64,000 nt of DNA from Marchantia polymorpha subsp. ruderalis (Eukaryota; Streptophyta; Marchantiopsida; Marchantiales; Marchantiaceae): assembly GCA_037833965.1 (NCBI GenBank), contig AP031355.1, positions 13,727,501 to 13,791,500 on the forward strand, in the 5' to 3' direction. Shown one piece after another: positions 1 to 12,038 of the stretch. The notes beneath the pieces are model-generated. The model did no database searches. It was not told the DNA's origin and worked only from the letters and a program-made list of their open reading frames with translations. The stretch's first letter is position 1. The number at the start of each line of letters is the position of its first letter. Made by a program: the position numbers and the translations under genes.

Positions 1-171
1 TCTCCATCTCAAAGAAATCTGACGACTAATTAGAAGCTAACTTGTGAAATTCAAGAGACTGAATAAATCGATTATTTGCTCAGCAGCTATGCAGTTTTGC
101 TTCTACACATGCTTCTACGCTCTACACTGACAGCTATGATACGGTTTGCAAAGTCATGAGTTTAGACTTAC

Positions 172-1766
172 AGGCTGAAAGATTTCCTCTGATGCAAACT
201 TATCAAGAGGAAGTCCTGATATTCTTTCTACTATCAGCCCCAAAACAATCATGGATATATCGCTGTAACGAGCCATCTCTCCAGCAGTGTACCAAAGTTT
301 ATCATTTAGTATGTACTCTAGCACCTGAAACACCAGATAGAGCAATATACTTGAATTTATGAAGACTGGAACTTACAGTGCAAGCATACTCTTTTTGCTG
401 TTGACATCGTTCTCTACTACTCTAAATGAGGACGTTGGAGATCAATTTTGTGAAAGCAAACCGAAGCTTCAACCAAAGAACTAAAAGCTCCGAGTACCTG
501 CTTCTTGGTCGTTAGACCCATATCGAAAAAGGAATAAAACTCCCGAAGACCTGCTGTATGAGTCAGAAGCTGATGGATGGTAACGAGCTCCTTTCCATTG
601 GTGCCAAATTCTGGCAAGTACTTGCAAGCTACTTCCTCCAGCTCTGAGAGTAAAAAGCATGGCACGAACATTTACTTAAAAACATTTACTGCCCCAAATA
701 TACACAGAACAACCGCATGTGTCAAAAACTACGCATGTGGTTTCACGAAACTGATCAAAATTCAATGCCAACACTCTGCACAGAAATTTTGGTCTAATAC
801 TATGGTGCACAAAGATATGGGACAGATCGAGAAAAAAAGTACCATGATGCCCACCATCTACCTCAAGCTGCTAATGAGAAACATATGCAATAAGCCTAAC
901 TCTAAAGTCAGGAAGATACATCCCGCTCGCATCTCGAATTTGAAAGCTATGGCGACGATACCTATCAGTCCTCGGTCATACAGGAGCATGATGCATGGTG
1001 TTGTAACCATAATCTACAGCGAAGACAGAAACATGAGTTATCATTCTCTTTGGTGCACCCCACAACTACTTCCTTGTAAGCAGCGAAGGTCTCAAAGGAA
1101 ACATCAGAAAATGACAGATACATGAAACAAGCTTAATACCATAACCAGCTCTCCTTCTGTACCTATCACATCACATCACAGAGTGCCCGAACCCTGGCCT
1201 ACCTTAGTAAGAGAAGCAAGGTCCCACAACGACTCCGGGGTGACTTGTATGCTGGATTCGCTGCATATATATCCGAACGAATGGTCAGCCTCAAATGATT
1301 GAAGTAGACTGGCAGCAGGAACGAAATTTAGTCAAATGAACAAAGTTGGCAATTAGCTCGCAAGGAAATCATTTGAAACACCGAAACAACTGGAATAAAA
1401 ACTACTCACTATGTGTAGGTTCCAAAGGCTGTTCGATCCAGCAAAGGATAGGCAATGTCCGCATAACCAAGTAAAACCATGTTAATGAAAAATTTGTAAA
1501 GACTTGAAAGGATCCTTAACAACACTGACGTCCATAATGATGTCATTTCAAAGACCGCATGTAAATGTACTGTTCCATAAAATATCCACACAAACATAGC
1601 AGAGTACTTTTAAGGTCAACGCGGCTTTCATGACCCTGAAAACATCATGGAAAGATATGAGGAGAGACCATACACAGCATGAAAATCACTAACCTCGATA
1701 GTAGAAAGGGACAGTGCAGGACCCAAACGCCACTGCTCCTCCAGGAAATGCACGCTCTGCTATGGC
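172..1766 (-). CDS. Serine beta-lactamase-like hydrolase, partial (3' end outside window)
   Basis: Six exons can be chained on the minus strand: about 1766-1694, 1289-1203, 1013-962, 643-498 and 324-172, with a further 3' part beyond the left edge; the first exon is not located. The pieces read AIAERAFPGGAVAFG, then WDLASLTK carrying the catalytic S-x-x-K, then MLLYDRGLI, then KYLPEF...QLLTHTAGL, then ARYSDISMIVLGLIVE with a YSD tripeptide in the place of the family's Tyr motif. This order is that of the class C beta-lactamase/penicillin-binding-protein-like (serine hydrolase) family. Substrate is unknown; plant members are probably esterases or peptidases rather than antibiotic resistance enzymes. 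Frames agree across the 1203/1013, 962/643 and 498/324 junctions; the 1694/1289 junction leaves a stop if joined as written, so the donor or acceptor there is different (a weaker donor at about 1706 with an acceptor at about 1311 keeps frame). Family call is firm, the exact 5' structure is not. Confidence 0.8.
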
Positions 1767-4700
1767 CTGTGAAGAACGAAGCGAATCCACAACCTCAACA
1801 CGATTTAAAGAGATACAATCGAGCTAAATCTCAGCTTAGAGCACCAGTCTGACAATTGTTAACAGTCTTTGCCTCGCTATGAAAGAATTCTTCGAACTAC
1901 CTCAAAATAAGTCCATACCTTGTACATGATCTCGCTTATCGTCGGGGGTTCATGTACAGGACCCATCGCCCCTTGTTGGAGTAATGATAAACTTGACGAA
2001 CAATATCAATCTTGTACCACAATCGCTACCCTGACCAGCCCGGTGAGCAGGTTGACATTTGATGTCTGCAGAATGCTGTATCACTATACCCAGAAACGGA
2101 CTCTGTTCCAACAATCCAGTCATCAACACACTCAGAATAGGACCAGAAATGGTCAGAGCTACCTAATCTTCAAATTCAAAACCTCAGGATTCAAGGGCAA
2201 TGTGCGTCCAATGAGCGAACCATCCAATCGAAGTTCATCAGATTAAAAGCTGACATTGACCTGAATCCTGTTCCGTGAAATTCAGAACGCCGATTCAAAG
2301 TTGACAAACAACTGGTTCTCGAAGAATTAAAATGCCACCGGATTCAGAGACGCCATTCGAATTTTTCACAGCTACTCATTAGCATTGAAAACTGGGCCCG
2401 ATTTTCGGCTGCATTTCACTGTCTAGAAGAGATGCAATGCAAACAGATAAGCAATAACAATTGTCCATCAATGGAGATCACCGACGTGATCACAAGACCA
2501 ATTTTAGCTCGAAATAGGAAGACTGAAAAAAACTGGGAAGAAATTCCAATTTCGATCCGGACATCGAAATAGGAAGATCAATTTTAGCTCGAAACCGGAA
2601 GAATGGAAAAAACTGGGAAGAAATTCCAACTTCGATTCGGACATCGAAATAGGAAAACGTCGAGTCAACGAAATTTGGCTGGAACCCTGCAGACGAGGCT
2701 GCCTCAAATGCTCAGCCAGACGGATAATCGCTTCTCACCTCAATCCAAAACACAGGAAAAGAGCGCGGGGAAGGTTCCCGTCTGTAGCAATTCTCTCCAA
2801 TTTCAGAAATTGCGTCAGACTTCGCACTAATCACATCTTCATGACTTTTCAAATTGCGATGAAGAGCAGGACTTCCCACATTCCCGAGCACGAGCATCCG
2901 AAGGCTCAGCACCACAGCACGTCATCCGGAGGATTGGTGAATTCAAATCGAGCACAATTCGCATGCAGTCAACTTCTCGACGAACCTCCGCAAGGGCAAT
3001 TTGGGCCCTATCCAAATCCAGCCAAAGTTCCAAGTGGTAGGCAACGCAGATTTTCGGACCCACCGCCTCGCGGCTCAAGTCCCTGAGGCCCAACGGAATT
3101 TACCGGTCCAGAGGAAGCAACGAGTAAAAGTGCACGTTGTGATCTGTTTTGCGACCACTCCTCCTCCCCTTCGGACGGCGTGGGGAAGATGGCCGAGCCC
3201 GTTCGTGCGACCGCCGTGGAAAGTGAGCTCGAGCCCCACAAAAATACATCGCACGTCCTTCGCATGAAATCCAGGAGCTGGATAATCCCGGGGCGCCACG
3301 CCCGTTTACATTCGATGATCGAACTGGTACGATGCAACTTGGCCGTGCTTCTTTGGCATCTGATTTTTGCATTAATTGTAATATTTATATCTAGCGAGGA
3401 ATATTTCAATGGAGTGGGATGGGGAGAAGTGGTTAATTTATACATACTTGTTTTGGCGCATCGAATTATGGATTGTGATGTTTATTCTCCTCCAAGTTTC
3501 CCATCTGGTCGTCAGATCATTATATTTGATGACGTTGTTATGTCCGTCCGTTCACGTGTCTGTAGATGTTAAACTTTACGATCGATGGCCTTCTCGCTGT
3601 TTATATGGCAGGGGAGGGGTATGTTACGGCGTTACTTCCCTCGCACCTTCAGCTGTCGGAAGTGTTCGTAAAGTGGGTAACGTATTCCGTCTCCACCTTA
3701 CGTGGGTTTGCATGTTCTGTGAGGAGGAACGACTATATTTTCAATTTTTCGGTCAGTCGTCAAAGTTTCAGTCGTATCTCATAACTTCAACGGCCCTTGG
3801 ATCCGAACGGTGAGAAGTGTCGACGGTTGGGGCTTTTGTCATAAACCAACTTTCACTCGCAACTTGCTGGTCATGGCCACAAGGTTGCCGCAGAAGACTA
3901 TCTGCAACTTTGTACTCGTACTTGCTGTACATAACGCGGATCATATGCTTAACTTAGACGAATTTAGCACATGTTGTAATTAACGGTCATGCGACTTTCC
4001 GCATTCCAGCTCGTGGTGACGGGATTTCCATTGTGTTTGAATAATATGCGTTACGTACACGTTCATGCCCCTGCCATGACCGTTGCAATGAACGTTGGTC
4101 GATCGATCGATCGGTCCTCTGCGTCAGCACCGGGAGGTGGGGAGGGGGTCAAAAAGGGTTCAGGGCTTAAGGATATGCTCACTAGAAAGTGAAGACATAG
4201 AAACAAGATTCAGGATAACTTTACGAGTGTTATGTGAAACAACAAATTCTCAACAAAGAACTTTATTGGAATAAATGTTCCGAAATATATGCCAAGCTCT
4301 CTCGCGTCGTCATGTTTTCTTGAAAGTACACCGCCACATCCAGTTTCTGGAATGCAGGGCGCTGGGAGACCGTTCCAACTACAGCTACTATCGTCGCCTG
4401 TGAAAGCCTAAAATCTACCTCCTAGATGGAAAAAGCTGAGGGGTTCCAGAATTCTGTCCTCCTGCGGCTCAATCGAATATGTGTTCAATGAAGGGAGCGC
4501 CCCCAGCGAAGCTCTTCGCACCGACAATCTTCTCTACTCGTCTCTAATCTTCTCTCCCGTCCGGCCGTGCCCCGAGCCGGGCGCCGTCGGTCCAGCGACG
4601 AGAAGGAGGTTGCACCCCCTGGCTTTCGATCGGTAATCAAAATAATCATGGTGGCCGTGACATGAAATATATATTACAAGGCATCCGTTCGTCGGACGGG

Positions 4701-4913
4701 TCCCAACCCACGGATCAATCTAGATGGGATATCAACGCAACAAGTTGAAATTCCTCGCCGATATCCGCCCCCACCCGACAACCAACCATCTTTACATCGT
4801 TTTCGCGCAACAGCTGAATTTTCTCAGCTCAACTCGCACAATTCGTCCTACTTTTCCTACGCTGGGTTCTCAGCTCCCCGCCGATCGATCGGGTCCGATC
4901 CCATCGCATCCCT
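1767..4913. other. Spacer between hydrolase and cyclin B genes
   Basis: No recognisable gene. It should hold the 5' exon and promoter of the hydrolase gene and the 3' UTR and terminator of cyclin B. It contains an 80-bp tandem duplication (listed separately). Open frames near 2.8-3.8 kb on both strands overlap one another and show no family motif. Confidence 0.5.
2501..2660. repeat. 80-bp tandem duplication
   Basis: Two head-to-tail copies begin with ATTTTAGCTCGAAA at 2501 and 2581. They share GGGAAGAAATTCCAA and CGGACATCGAAATAGGAA, and differ by only a few substitutions, which indicates a recent local duplication. It lies upstream of the hydrolase gene. The frame that runs through both copies on the minus strand has no known domain. 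Confidence 0.9.
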
Positions 4914-7017
4914 TCAAGCGTTGCTCGCGGGGCTCTCCAACTCGCCGTCAGCGGAGATCACCGCGGGCGCCAGAGTCGCCACAGACTGGAACTTCGAGCT
5001 CGAGTATTTCTTGTGCACGACAAGGAGCTTGCCTTCGGCAGCCTTGCGGTGGAATCCCACCATCATGTTCGAGCAGTCCCTGCATTAACGCAAATAAAGA
5101 TTTCGATTAATTTCGATCAGTAAATATTCGTCGGCTAATTTTCGTCGATAACATTCAATCGCATTTGCTATCTGCAGAAAACACCTCTTCAGCCTGCTTG
5201 CTTACTTGAGCTGAGCTTCTGCGTAGCCGGAATGACGGACCAAACTCGGGGTCCAGCATGGTGTCCGCCCAAGGGTGTGATGGGCCGTGTACACTGCGGC
5301 TGCTGCCAGCTGCGATGGTGGAAACTTCACCATCGAGTACTCCGTAAGGCACAGCTCCACCAGGAAGAAAGCCAGCAGCTCCATCTGCACGAATGACGAC
5401 AGAAACTTGAGTTCGGTGCAGGTTGGAGACGAGTGGGTACTCAAAATATAAGGCAATCGGTCCTATCACTTTAATAGCACTCTATGATGTTCTTACCTGC
5501 TTGTCCGAGACCGCAGCCTTCAAAAATCGCACCATAAAGACATACGGGGTGGGAACGGTCAAGTTGAAGCGGAGAGTGTTCAGCATTGCCTTTTCCTGGA
5601 ACAATTAGCACGATTGAACTGATGTTAGCCCCGTAATCCATGAGGAGTAGCTTAAGTTGACTCTCAATTTCCCGAGAAATGAGCTGATCGTGAGTAGAGG
5701 TGCTCGATCGGGCGAGAGTTTGAAATACGAAGCGGACGCTTACCATGGCCAGCACTTGCTGTCTGGTGTACGCGTCGTCGGAGATGAAAACGATCGCCTC
5801 GACCTCCGGGGCGATGATCTCCTCGTACTTGGCTGCGAGCAGCATAGCCGTGACTCCGACGAGCTGCAGCGTCTTCCTCGACACGCTCTCGGTCGAAAGG
5901 TAGCGGTCGATGAGGTTCGTGGTCAAGAAAAGAGTTTCTGGCATGAGCCCGAACTTCAAGTGCACCTGGAACAAGCCAAAATCCGACCGTTGAGAACGAA
6001 AACGGCCCGAAATTTTATCGATCACGGTTCATAAATATCATATAATCTTATAATCGAGAGAAATCGGAGATCGGCTGATTATGTCCGATCGCACGATCCG
6101 TTCAACGCACCAATCAAATAAGAAATACAGTCAAATCGGTTTACCTCAATGAGCCAATCGATCAGAATAGCTCTCATCTTATCGTTAATATCCGCCTGGC
6201 GGGTCATGTAATCGGGAGCAACGCAGCTCTGGACCTGAACCCGAATCGACCAAATTAGAGGCGAGACCCACGCGACGAATGCAACTCATGCATTCCAGCG
6301 AACAAAAAACATGGTCAGTGTCATCCGAATCGCGATCGTGAAAGACAGAGCTCAGTGATCAATTAGACGAGTCGAGTTTATATTGTCGGATTTCGGAGGA
6401 AGTGGAGGAGGAACCGATTGCGGTACCTCGGCTTTACGATAGAAGCTGTAGATATCCTCCACGTAATCGACGACGGCCAATTGGTTCCCAATGTCGGCCT
6501 CGTCGATGTTGGGCACCTGCTCGTCGGCTTCGAGCATTTCCGTATCATGCCTGCCCAGAGCTTCACTGCGAGCCGTGAGGGTGGCGGTCAGAGTGGGCAC
6601 CTTCTTCACGGCGGCTGTGCGCTGCCCGCGAGTGGCGAAGGCTTTGAGGCGGGGGCCCGGAGGAGGCAGCCCCGAAGCAGGAGCAATGTCGGCCTCGACG
6701 GCGCTGGCGCTGGCACTGGCAGCATCGAGGACCTTCGATTCCTCGACAACAGGCTCGGCCTTGACCTCCGCAGTGACGACCACGGCGGTGCGCCGCTGCT
6801 TTGCGCCCCAGGTGGTGACGACCTCCTGCTTCACGGGGTTCACTACGCCATCCTTACTCACGTGGCACCGCACTGCCATGGCACCCACCAGATTTCCAAT
6901 GTCGCCCAGCGCCCGCCGAGTGTTGGCTGCGGGAGGGGCATTTGCCAGGCCGCCCTTGGTGGCCATGTTCTCCCTGCCCGCTGGCCTCTCGGCCCGCTCG
7001 ACTCTGGTACCAGCCAT
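4914..7017 (-). CDS. G2/mitotic-specific B-type cyclin
   Basis: Activator of mitotic CDK at G2/M, destroyed by APC/C. Six exons, all GT-AG and in frame: 7017-6427, 6234-6145, 5965-5744, 5595-5497, 5384-5206, 5079-4914, giving 448 aa. The destruction box RRALGDIGN lies at residues 34-42 (RxxLxxIxN). The N-terminal 190 residues are Ala/Pro-rich and unstructured. The first cyclin fold starts near [13 protein letters not shown] and includes [12 protein letters not shown] and LIDRYLS, then LAAKYEEI; the second fold has [15 protein letters not shown] and [10 protein letters not shown]; the C-terminus carries [10 protein letters not shown] chose the ATG at 7017 because the destruction box then sits at the usual distance; the frame stays open upstream only to a GTG. 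A 5'-UTR intron is possible (GGAAG/GTGAGC near 7080). No frameshift or missing motif. Subclass (CYCB1 versus CYCB2) is not settled from sequence alone. Confidence 0.95.
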
Positions 7018-7249
7018 TGGTCTTTTACGCTGAATCGTACCGAAATTTCTTGCTCCTCCCTGCGGACTCGCGCTCACCTTCCTTCCAGTGTCGAGGCGAC
7101 GAAGCGACGATGCGACGATGCCTTCAGCTGGAACGCGGCAAGCGACTCGTCTGCTCCCTCAATTACAGTCCTATCGTCATCCAAAGTCTGATGTCACACT
7201 CTCTCGAAAACTCCCCAACAATCTTCTGACATACTCCGTGTAGACCTGG

Positions 7250-7420
7250 AGTGGTAGAATCAGCTCGTCGATCAAATTACCATCTACAATCGTCACCTCT
7301 CTCGCTCTCTCACTTTCTCTCAGTGTCTATCTCTCACTCTCTCGATCACTCCCTGACGCCCTCGCTCTACCTTCGCTGCGATTCAGCTCGCTACCTGCCT
7401 GCCAACAACAACAACAACAC
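7250..7420. repeat. CT-rich and CAA-rich low-complexity leader/promoter tract
   Basis: Repeated CTCTCT/CTCACT blocks from about 7280 to 7350 are followed by a short (CAA)n run near 7404-7417. On the cyclin B sense strand this is a GA-rich tract, a common feature of plant core promoters and 5' UTRs. No coding signal. Confidence 0.6.
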
Positions 7421-7590
7421 GCGCTGCATTCAGCAACGACAAAGACACTCGTCGCCTTCGAATGAGCTCTGTCCGCCGCTCGCCTGCCTCTCTCCTCTCT
7501 CATGCGCATTCGTAATTGCGATGCCAGTGAACCAGCTCTTCTGCAAGAGCTCGACAATTGAACTACAAGAGTAAATAGAGGCGCAGATGC

Positions 7591-8009
7591 CCGTTGGAAC
7601 GATTGTTCGAAGGGAGGAGGAGGAGGAGAGGGAGACAGATAAAAGACAAAGGGCAGACCCCGCAGGAGTTACTGCTGCTGCTGGTGCTGGAGGATTCGAG
7701 ATCTGCGAAGTCGAGGGGAGAGTGAGAGTGGTGGATGAGTGAATGGGAGGCTGCAGGGCCGGGGGGGAGTGTATGAAAGATGGGACCCAACGGGTAGAAC
7801 GAGGCCAATTCCGCTGTCCAGCGACCCCTCGCCCAAACGGCTAAATAATCACCAAACACCCGTTCAAACGGTCGGCTCTATCAAACCGTGGAATTCCTGC
7901 TCATTACGGCCCAGATCTTCTTGTGCACAACGGTCCTGTGCCACGCGAGCACGGGCCCCCGAGTTCCAGTACTCCTCCTCGGCTTAACGGCTCTCGTCAG
8001 GGTCAACGG
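7591..8009. promoter_or_regulatory. Cluster of AACGG (MSA-type) cores upstream of cyclin B
   Basis: The pentamer AACGG occurs on the plus strand at 7789-7793, 7836-7840, 7867-7871, 7929-7933, 7986-7990 and 8005-8009, and inverted (CCGTT) at 7591-7595. Several have the extended look of the mitosis-specific activator element (CCAACGGGTA, CAAACGGCTA, TTAACGGCTC). In plants MSA elements are bound by three-repeat MYB3R factors and drive G2/M transcription of B-type cyclins; they work in either orientation. The cluster is 0.6-1.0 kb 5' of the cyclin B start codon, compatible with a long leader. Function is inferred from known family promoters. Confidence 0.7.
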
Positions 8010-8815
8010 AACCCCCTTCTTTTCCTACCGATTCTCGAACATGGAGGTCCCCTTTTTCTCCTTCTCGTTCCCTCATTGGCTCCAGGTCCGGTCACCCAGT
8101 CGATACCACCGGTTGAGAGGGCCTCCGTCCGGTTGAGAAGGACCCACACCCATTAACGTAGTGGCACCTGGAACGCACTTACCGGCAGTATGATTTCATA
8201 CCGGAGCGTCCCTGCCTGGACCCTAGGAGTATCTCCGACCTGCGGGTTGTGGTGTCCGTATGGATAATGGAAGATCGACGGTCGATATTACTGTTCCGCG
8301 AATGATTCTCCCAAGGGCTCATAATCGACCATCTTCATTCAAAGCCTCGAGGCCATGGGCTCCATGATTGTGATTACGCATGCACACGCAAATAGCGATC
8401 TTCCTCCCGTCTTCTTCCCTGCACTCTCCGCAATGGGCCTTGATCCAGTTTTGAGCAACGCCCTGCACACTCTCCGGATTCAACTCCAGAGTTCGGAACA
8501 ATATTGTTTGATTTTCTATTGTCTTTTCTGAAATTACAATAAAATATATTTGTATTGCATTTCAAGACAATATATGGTATTTTCGATCAAACAATACAAT
8601 ATATTGCAATATCTAATATAGAAAATTAGACATATTGAGACCATCTACTCCGCTTCACTTACTTACTTGCTCAGATCATCTTCCTCACAATCGATATTAA
8701 TCACAATTGAGACCTTGGAATTGGATGAAGGTTTGGATCGCTCTACAGAGAGAAGCGCGAGCTTATGATTCTCTAACCAGTTGTCTGAAGAAGTTCCCCT
8801 AATCCTAATCAGAAA
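8010..8815. other. Spacer upstream of cyclin B, AT-rich at its end
   Basis: No gene recognised. The 8500-8640 part is rich in CAATATATTG-like palindromic words, which recur at about 9085-9130 on the far side of the 72-bp duplication. Confidence 0.5.
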
Positions 8816-8959
8816 TCTCACTGCACAATAGCCGATCATGGGGTAAAATGAAACATTGCGGATCCCATCAAACAATTTAGTTTCCACTCTCACTGCACAA
8901 TAGCCGATCATGGGGTAAAATGAAACATTGCAGATCCCATCAAACAATTTAGTTTCCAC
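8816..8959. repeat. 72-bp tandem duplication
   Basis: Two copies with a period of 72 bp (8816-8887, 8888-8959) are almost identical; one G/A change is visible near CATTGCGGATCCC versus CATTGCAGATCCC. The duplicated unit contains GCCGATCATGGGGTAAAA. The minus-strand frame runs through both copies but has no recognised domain. Confidence 0.95.
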
Positions 8960-11900
8960 TGGGTACCATCAAGCAAATCTCTCATTTGAATGAAGACAAT
9001 AGTATTGATATTGTATTGTTATTGATATTGTATTTTCATTTTAAGAAGCAACTATAGAATATTTTGTTATTGGAGTCACGATCAATACAATATATTGTGT
9101 ACAATATATTATAATATATTGTTCAATAAATATATTCTTACCGGTCACACGAGGCCCATACACAGTTACTTCATACTCCATTCTCTCCGCATGATGGAGC
9201 TCCGAGTCATAATGCACTAACTTTGATGCATTCTTCTTTGAGAATAGATAATTTTTGCAATTATGTACAATAAGCAATTTACCAATTCGAGCCTAGATTA
9301 TGATTATTATTATTATTACATCATATATGAAAAGTCATCGTGAACATCAATGACTAATGATCAATGGTTAACTTGATTAATGCTTGACTCTTTACTATTT
9401 AACATTTAAATCTTTTTATTCTTGTATTTGCACTCCGTGTAATTTCATCTATTTGAATTCTATTGAGTTTGAATTCAAAGATTTCTAAACATTCATGACA
9501 ATTACTCTAGAGTTAGTACATTTATTCATTTTCTTTCTTATACGAAGTAAAAAAATTTAATAAATTTAACTTTTGTAAAGCAAATCAAATATTTTTTAAA
9601 ATCAATTTGAATTAAATATTTGTTTCCCACTTTTTACTTCTTACTTCTTTACAACATCAAAAAATATTTTATTCCTATATTCCTATACACCTAAAACACG
9701 AGATTGCTCACAGCTCCATTTAAAATTTACATTCACTTCAATGCATTAAATTTGAAAAAAATTTTAAAGCTTTAATATATTTATTTAATAAATACAGGCT
9801 TCTCAGAAATATAATGCAATAATTTGCAAAATCAATCATAAATTAATTCTTCTTTATGTTGACGTATTTAATTAAATTTCTCACTCAATTTCGATTTTGA
9901 CAATTGACACAAATTTCCGAAAGTGCAAATTTTTTATTAAAATTAAATAATTTATCCGTTTTTACAAAAATCAAGTTTAATACATTTTTATTGATTTTTT
10001 TTCTATATAAATATCAATTTACGTTCACAATAAAAATATGTGTCATAATATTATTAAATGTATTTAGTATGAATTTTTTAAGGTTAAAGATTTAATTTCA
10101 ATAAGTTTCGAAATTTTTTAATAATTATATAGTTGATTAAAAATAGTAATCAATCTAAAGAAAATAATATGATGAAAAAACTGTTAATTTTGAAATAACT
10201 AATCAGAATTATCTTCGTGATTCTTGATTTGAAAGTATGAATTGAAAATATAGCATGTGATTTTATTTGAGACATAAGTATATTTTAATGGTTAATAAAA
10301 TTTCACTAACGTCTATACTACATATGTTTTGATTAAAAAGCACTTTTTTTAACATATTCCGTAATTTAATTTCTATTTTAAAAAATGAATTTTTTTAACC
10401 TTTAAAAATGATCTATGGTTATTAAGTAGAAAGATATTGAAAAAATATTACATCATTCTACCAAAGAATTTAAACAATATTATTATGGTTTATAAATATG
10501 TTTAAACATGATATTTTTAAAAACTTCAATTTTACAATATATTTTTTCAACATGTTTTTATATAATATATGTTGATATATATAATCAATATAAATATAAA
10601 TATGTGTGTGAAAAATAATTTCATTGATGAATGAAATTATTTTTCATTAAAAAATCTGAAATAGTAGTTTATATTATCTCTGAATGATGTGTAATGTATA
10701 TCTTACATTTTATAAAAAATACCCAAAAAATTAGAAGATATTCATTATTATGCATCCAACTGATCTTTTTTCAAGTAGATTCATATTTTTAATAAATATA
10801 TGCATGGATAATGTAACTTGTACAATACGTATGAATTTCATAGTTTTTACAAACTTATTAAAAAAAATTTAGTTTGTTTTAAGCAAAAAAAAATTAGTAC
10901 GGAGGAGAATTTTTGATAAGCTTAAGATTCATTACAATTGCATTGTGAATAATATAAATCTTAATATAATTATTTATTTAAATAAATTAAATTTTTTTTC
11001 AGTTACGTTAATTTTTATGACTTAAGATAACTTGTAAAATTAAAATTGTAAGAATGGAAGCAATTGATTATATATGAATTTTTTATGTGTTTTATTGCTA
11101 CAATTTTTTATTAAAGAATATTTTTAATGTTAGCATCATAATATTGAATGAAGTAGATTGATGTAAATAATTCACTTGAAAACAATTTAAATTATTTTTC
11201 ATTTTAACTTTTAGATTGAAACATAGAAAAAGATCTTGTTGTTCAAATGTATAGCATATGATCTTTTTCACAACTTAAGAGAATACATTTTTTGATTGAA
11301 TAGAAGTTATGTCGTTTAAATTTCTCTTATCTTATTCACAATAATATATCATATGGATTTAAAAAGTAATATTCTCCAAGACAAGAAATCAATTTTTTAT
11401 AAAAACTCTATAATATTTTTTATAAGTAAAAATATATATTGAAAAATCCTAGAAAAAATTAATTGATTTAACCCTTTATTTTTTCAAATTAAGGGATGTC
11501 ATATTTCAAATCAATTAATTATTTCATTAACAGTATCTTTGTAACACTACTTATTTAATATTTGTTTCATTGTTTAAGTCAGTTTTGTTGCACAAAATAA
11601 TCACTAGGGCTCAAAACTCTTTTGCCAATCTTCTGTATATAGATGGTTGGTAATTGATGGCAATTCGTTATGTGAAATCAATATTGAGAGTGTAGATTGG
11701 ATGTGCTTCTCCGGTTCCTACCTCAATGTGCAAACAAGTTTTCAAGTAAGACATGCAAAAAGGATTAAACCATCCTCAAATAAAAGAATTTTTGTTCATG
11801 ACAATGCAAAATCGTTTAGATTTGGCAACGTCAACTTGAAACCACACCAATGATGAATTCGAATAACTTCAACATTGGTCCGAGGATGGAGAAGAGGTAA

Positions 11901-12038
11901 ACACAACGGAACTTTCTTCCTACCACAAAGGGAAGTCATGAATGCGCTCCACGGGCACGCGGACGGGAACGTTCCATTGACGAGCGGAAGGTCCGAAGGA
12001 ACCGCGTTCCGAGTCCCGACGATGGACCTACCGATGAC
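8960..12038. other. Very AT-rich gene-free island
   Basis: From about 9300 to 11640 the sequence is extremely AT-rich, with runs of A or T, no open frame longer than about 65 codons, and no splice-site pattern or protein motif. Composition changes sharply back to mixed sequence near 11880 just before the OTU gene. It looks like decayed, non-coding DNA, possibly old transposon remains; I recognise no element ends. Confidence 0.7.

Noticed and set aside
3008-3445. 145-codon minus-strand frame and overlapping plus-strand frames
   Set aside because: Several frames on both strands are open at once, the translations have no domain and no splice chain to the hydrolase was found.
7018-7077. Twenty-codon N-terminal extension of cyclin B from a GTG
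   Set aside because: No ATG in it; the ATG at 7017 gives the usual cyclin B N-terminus, and the extension overlaps a likely leader intron.
6418-7191. 257-codon and 180-codon plus-strand frames over cyclin B exon 1
   Set aside because: They are antisense to an exon with a destruction box and in-frame splicing, and have no family match.
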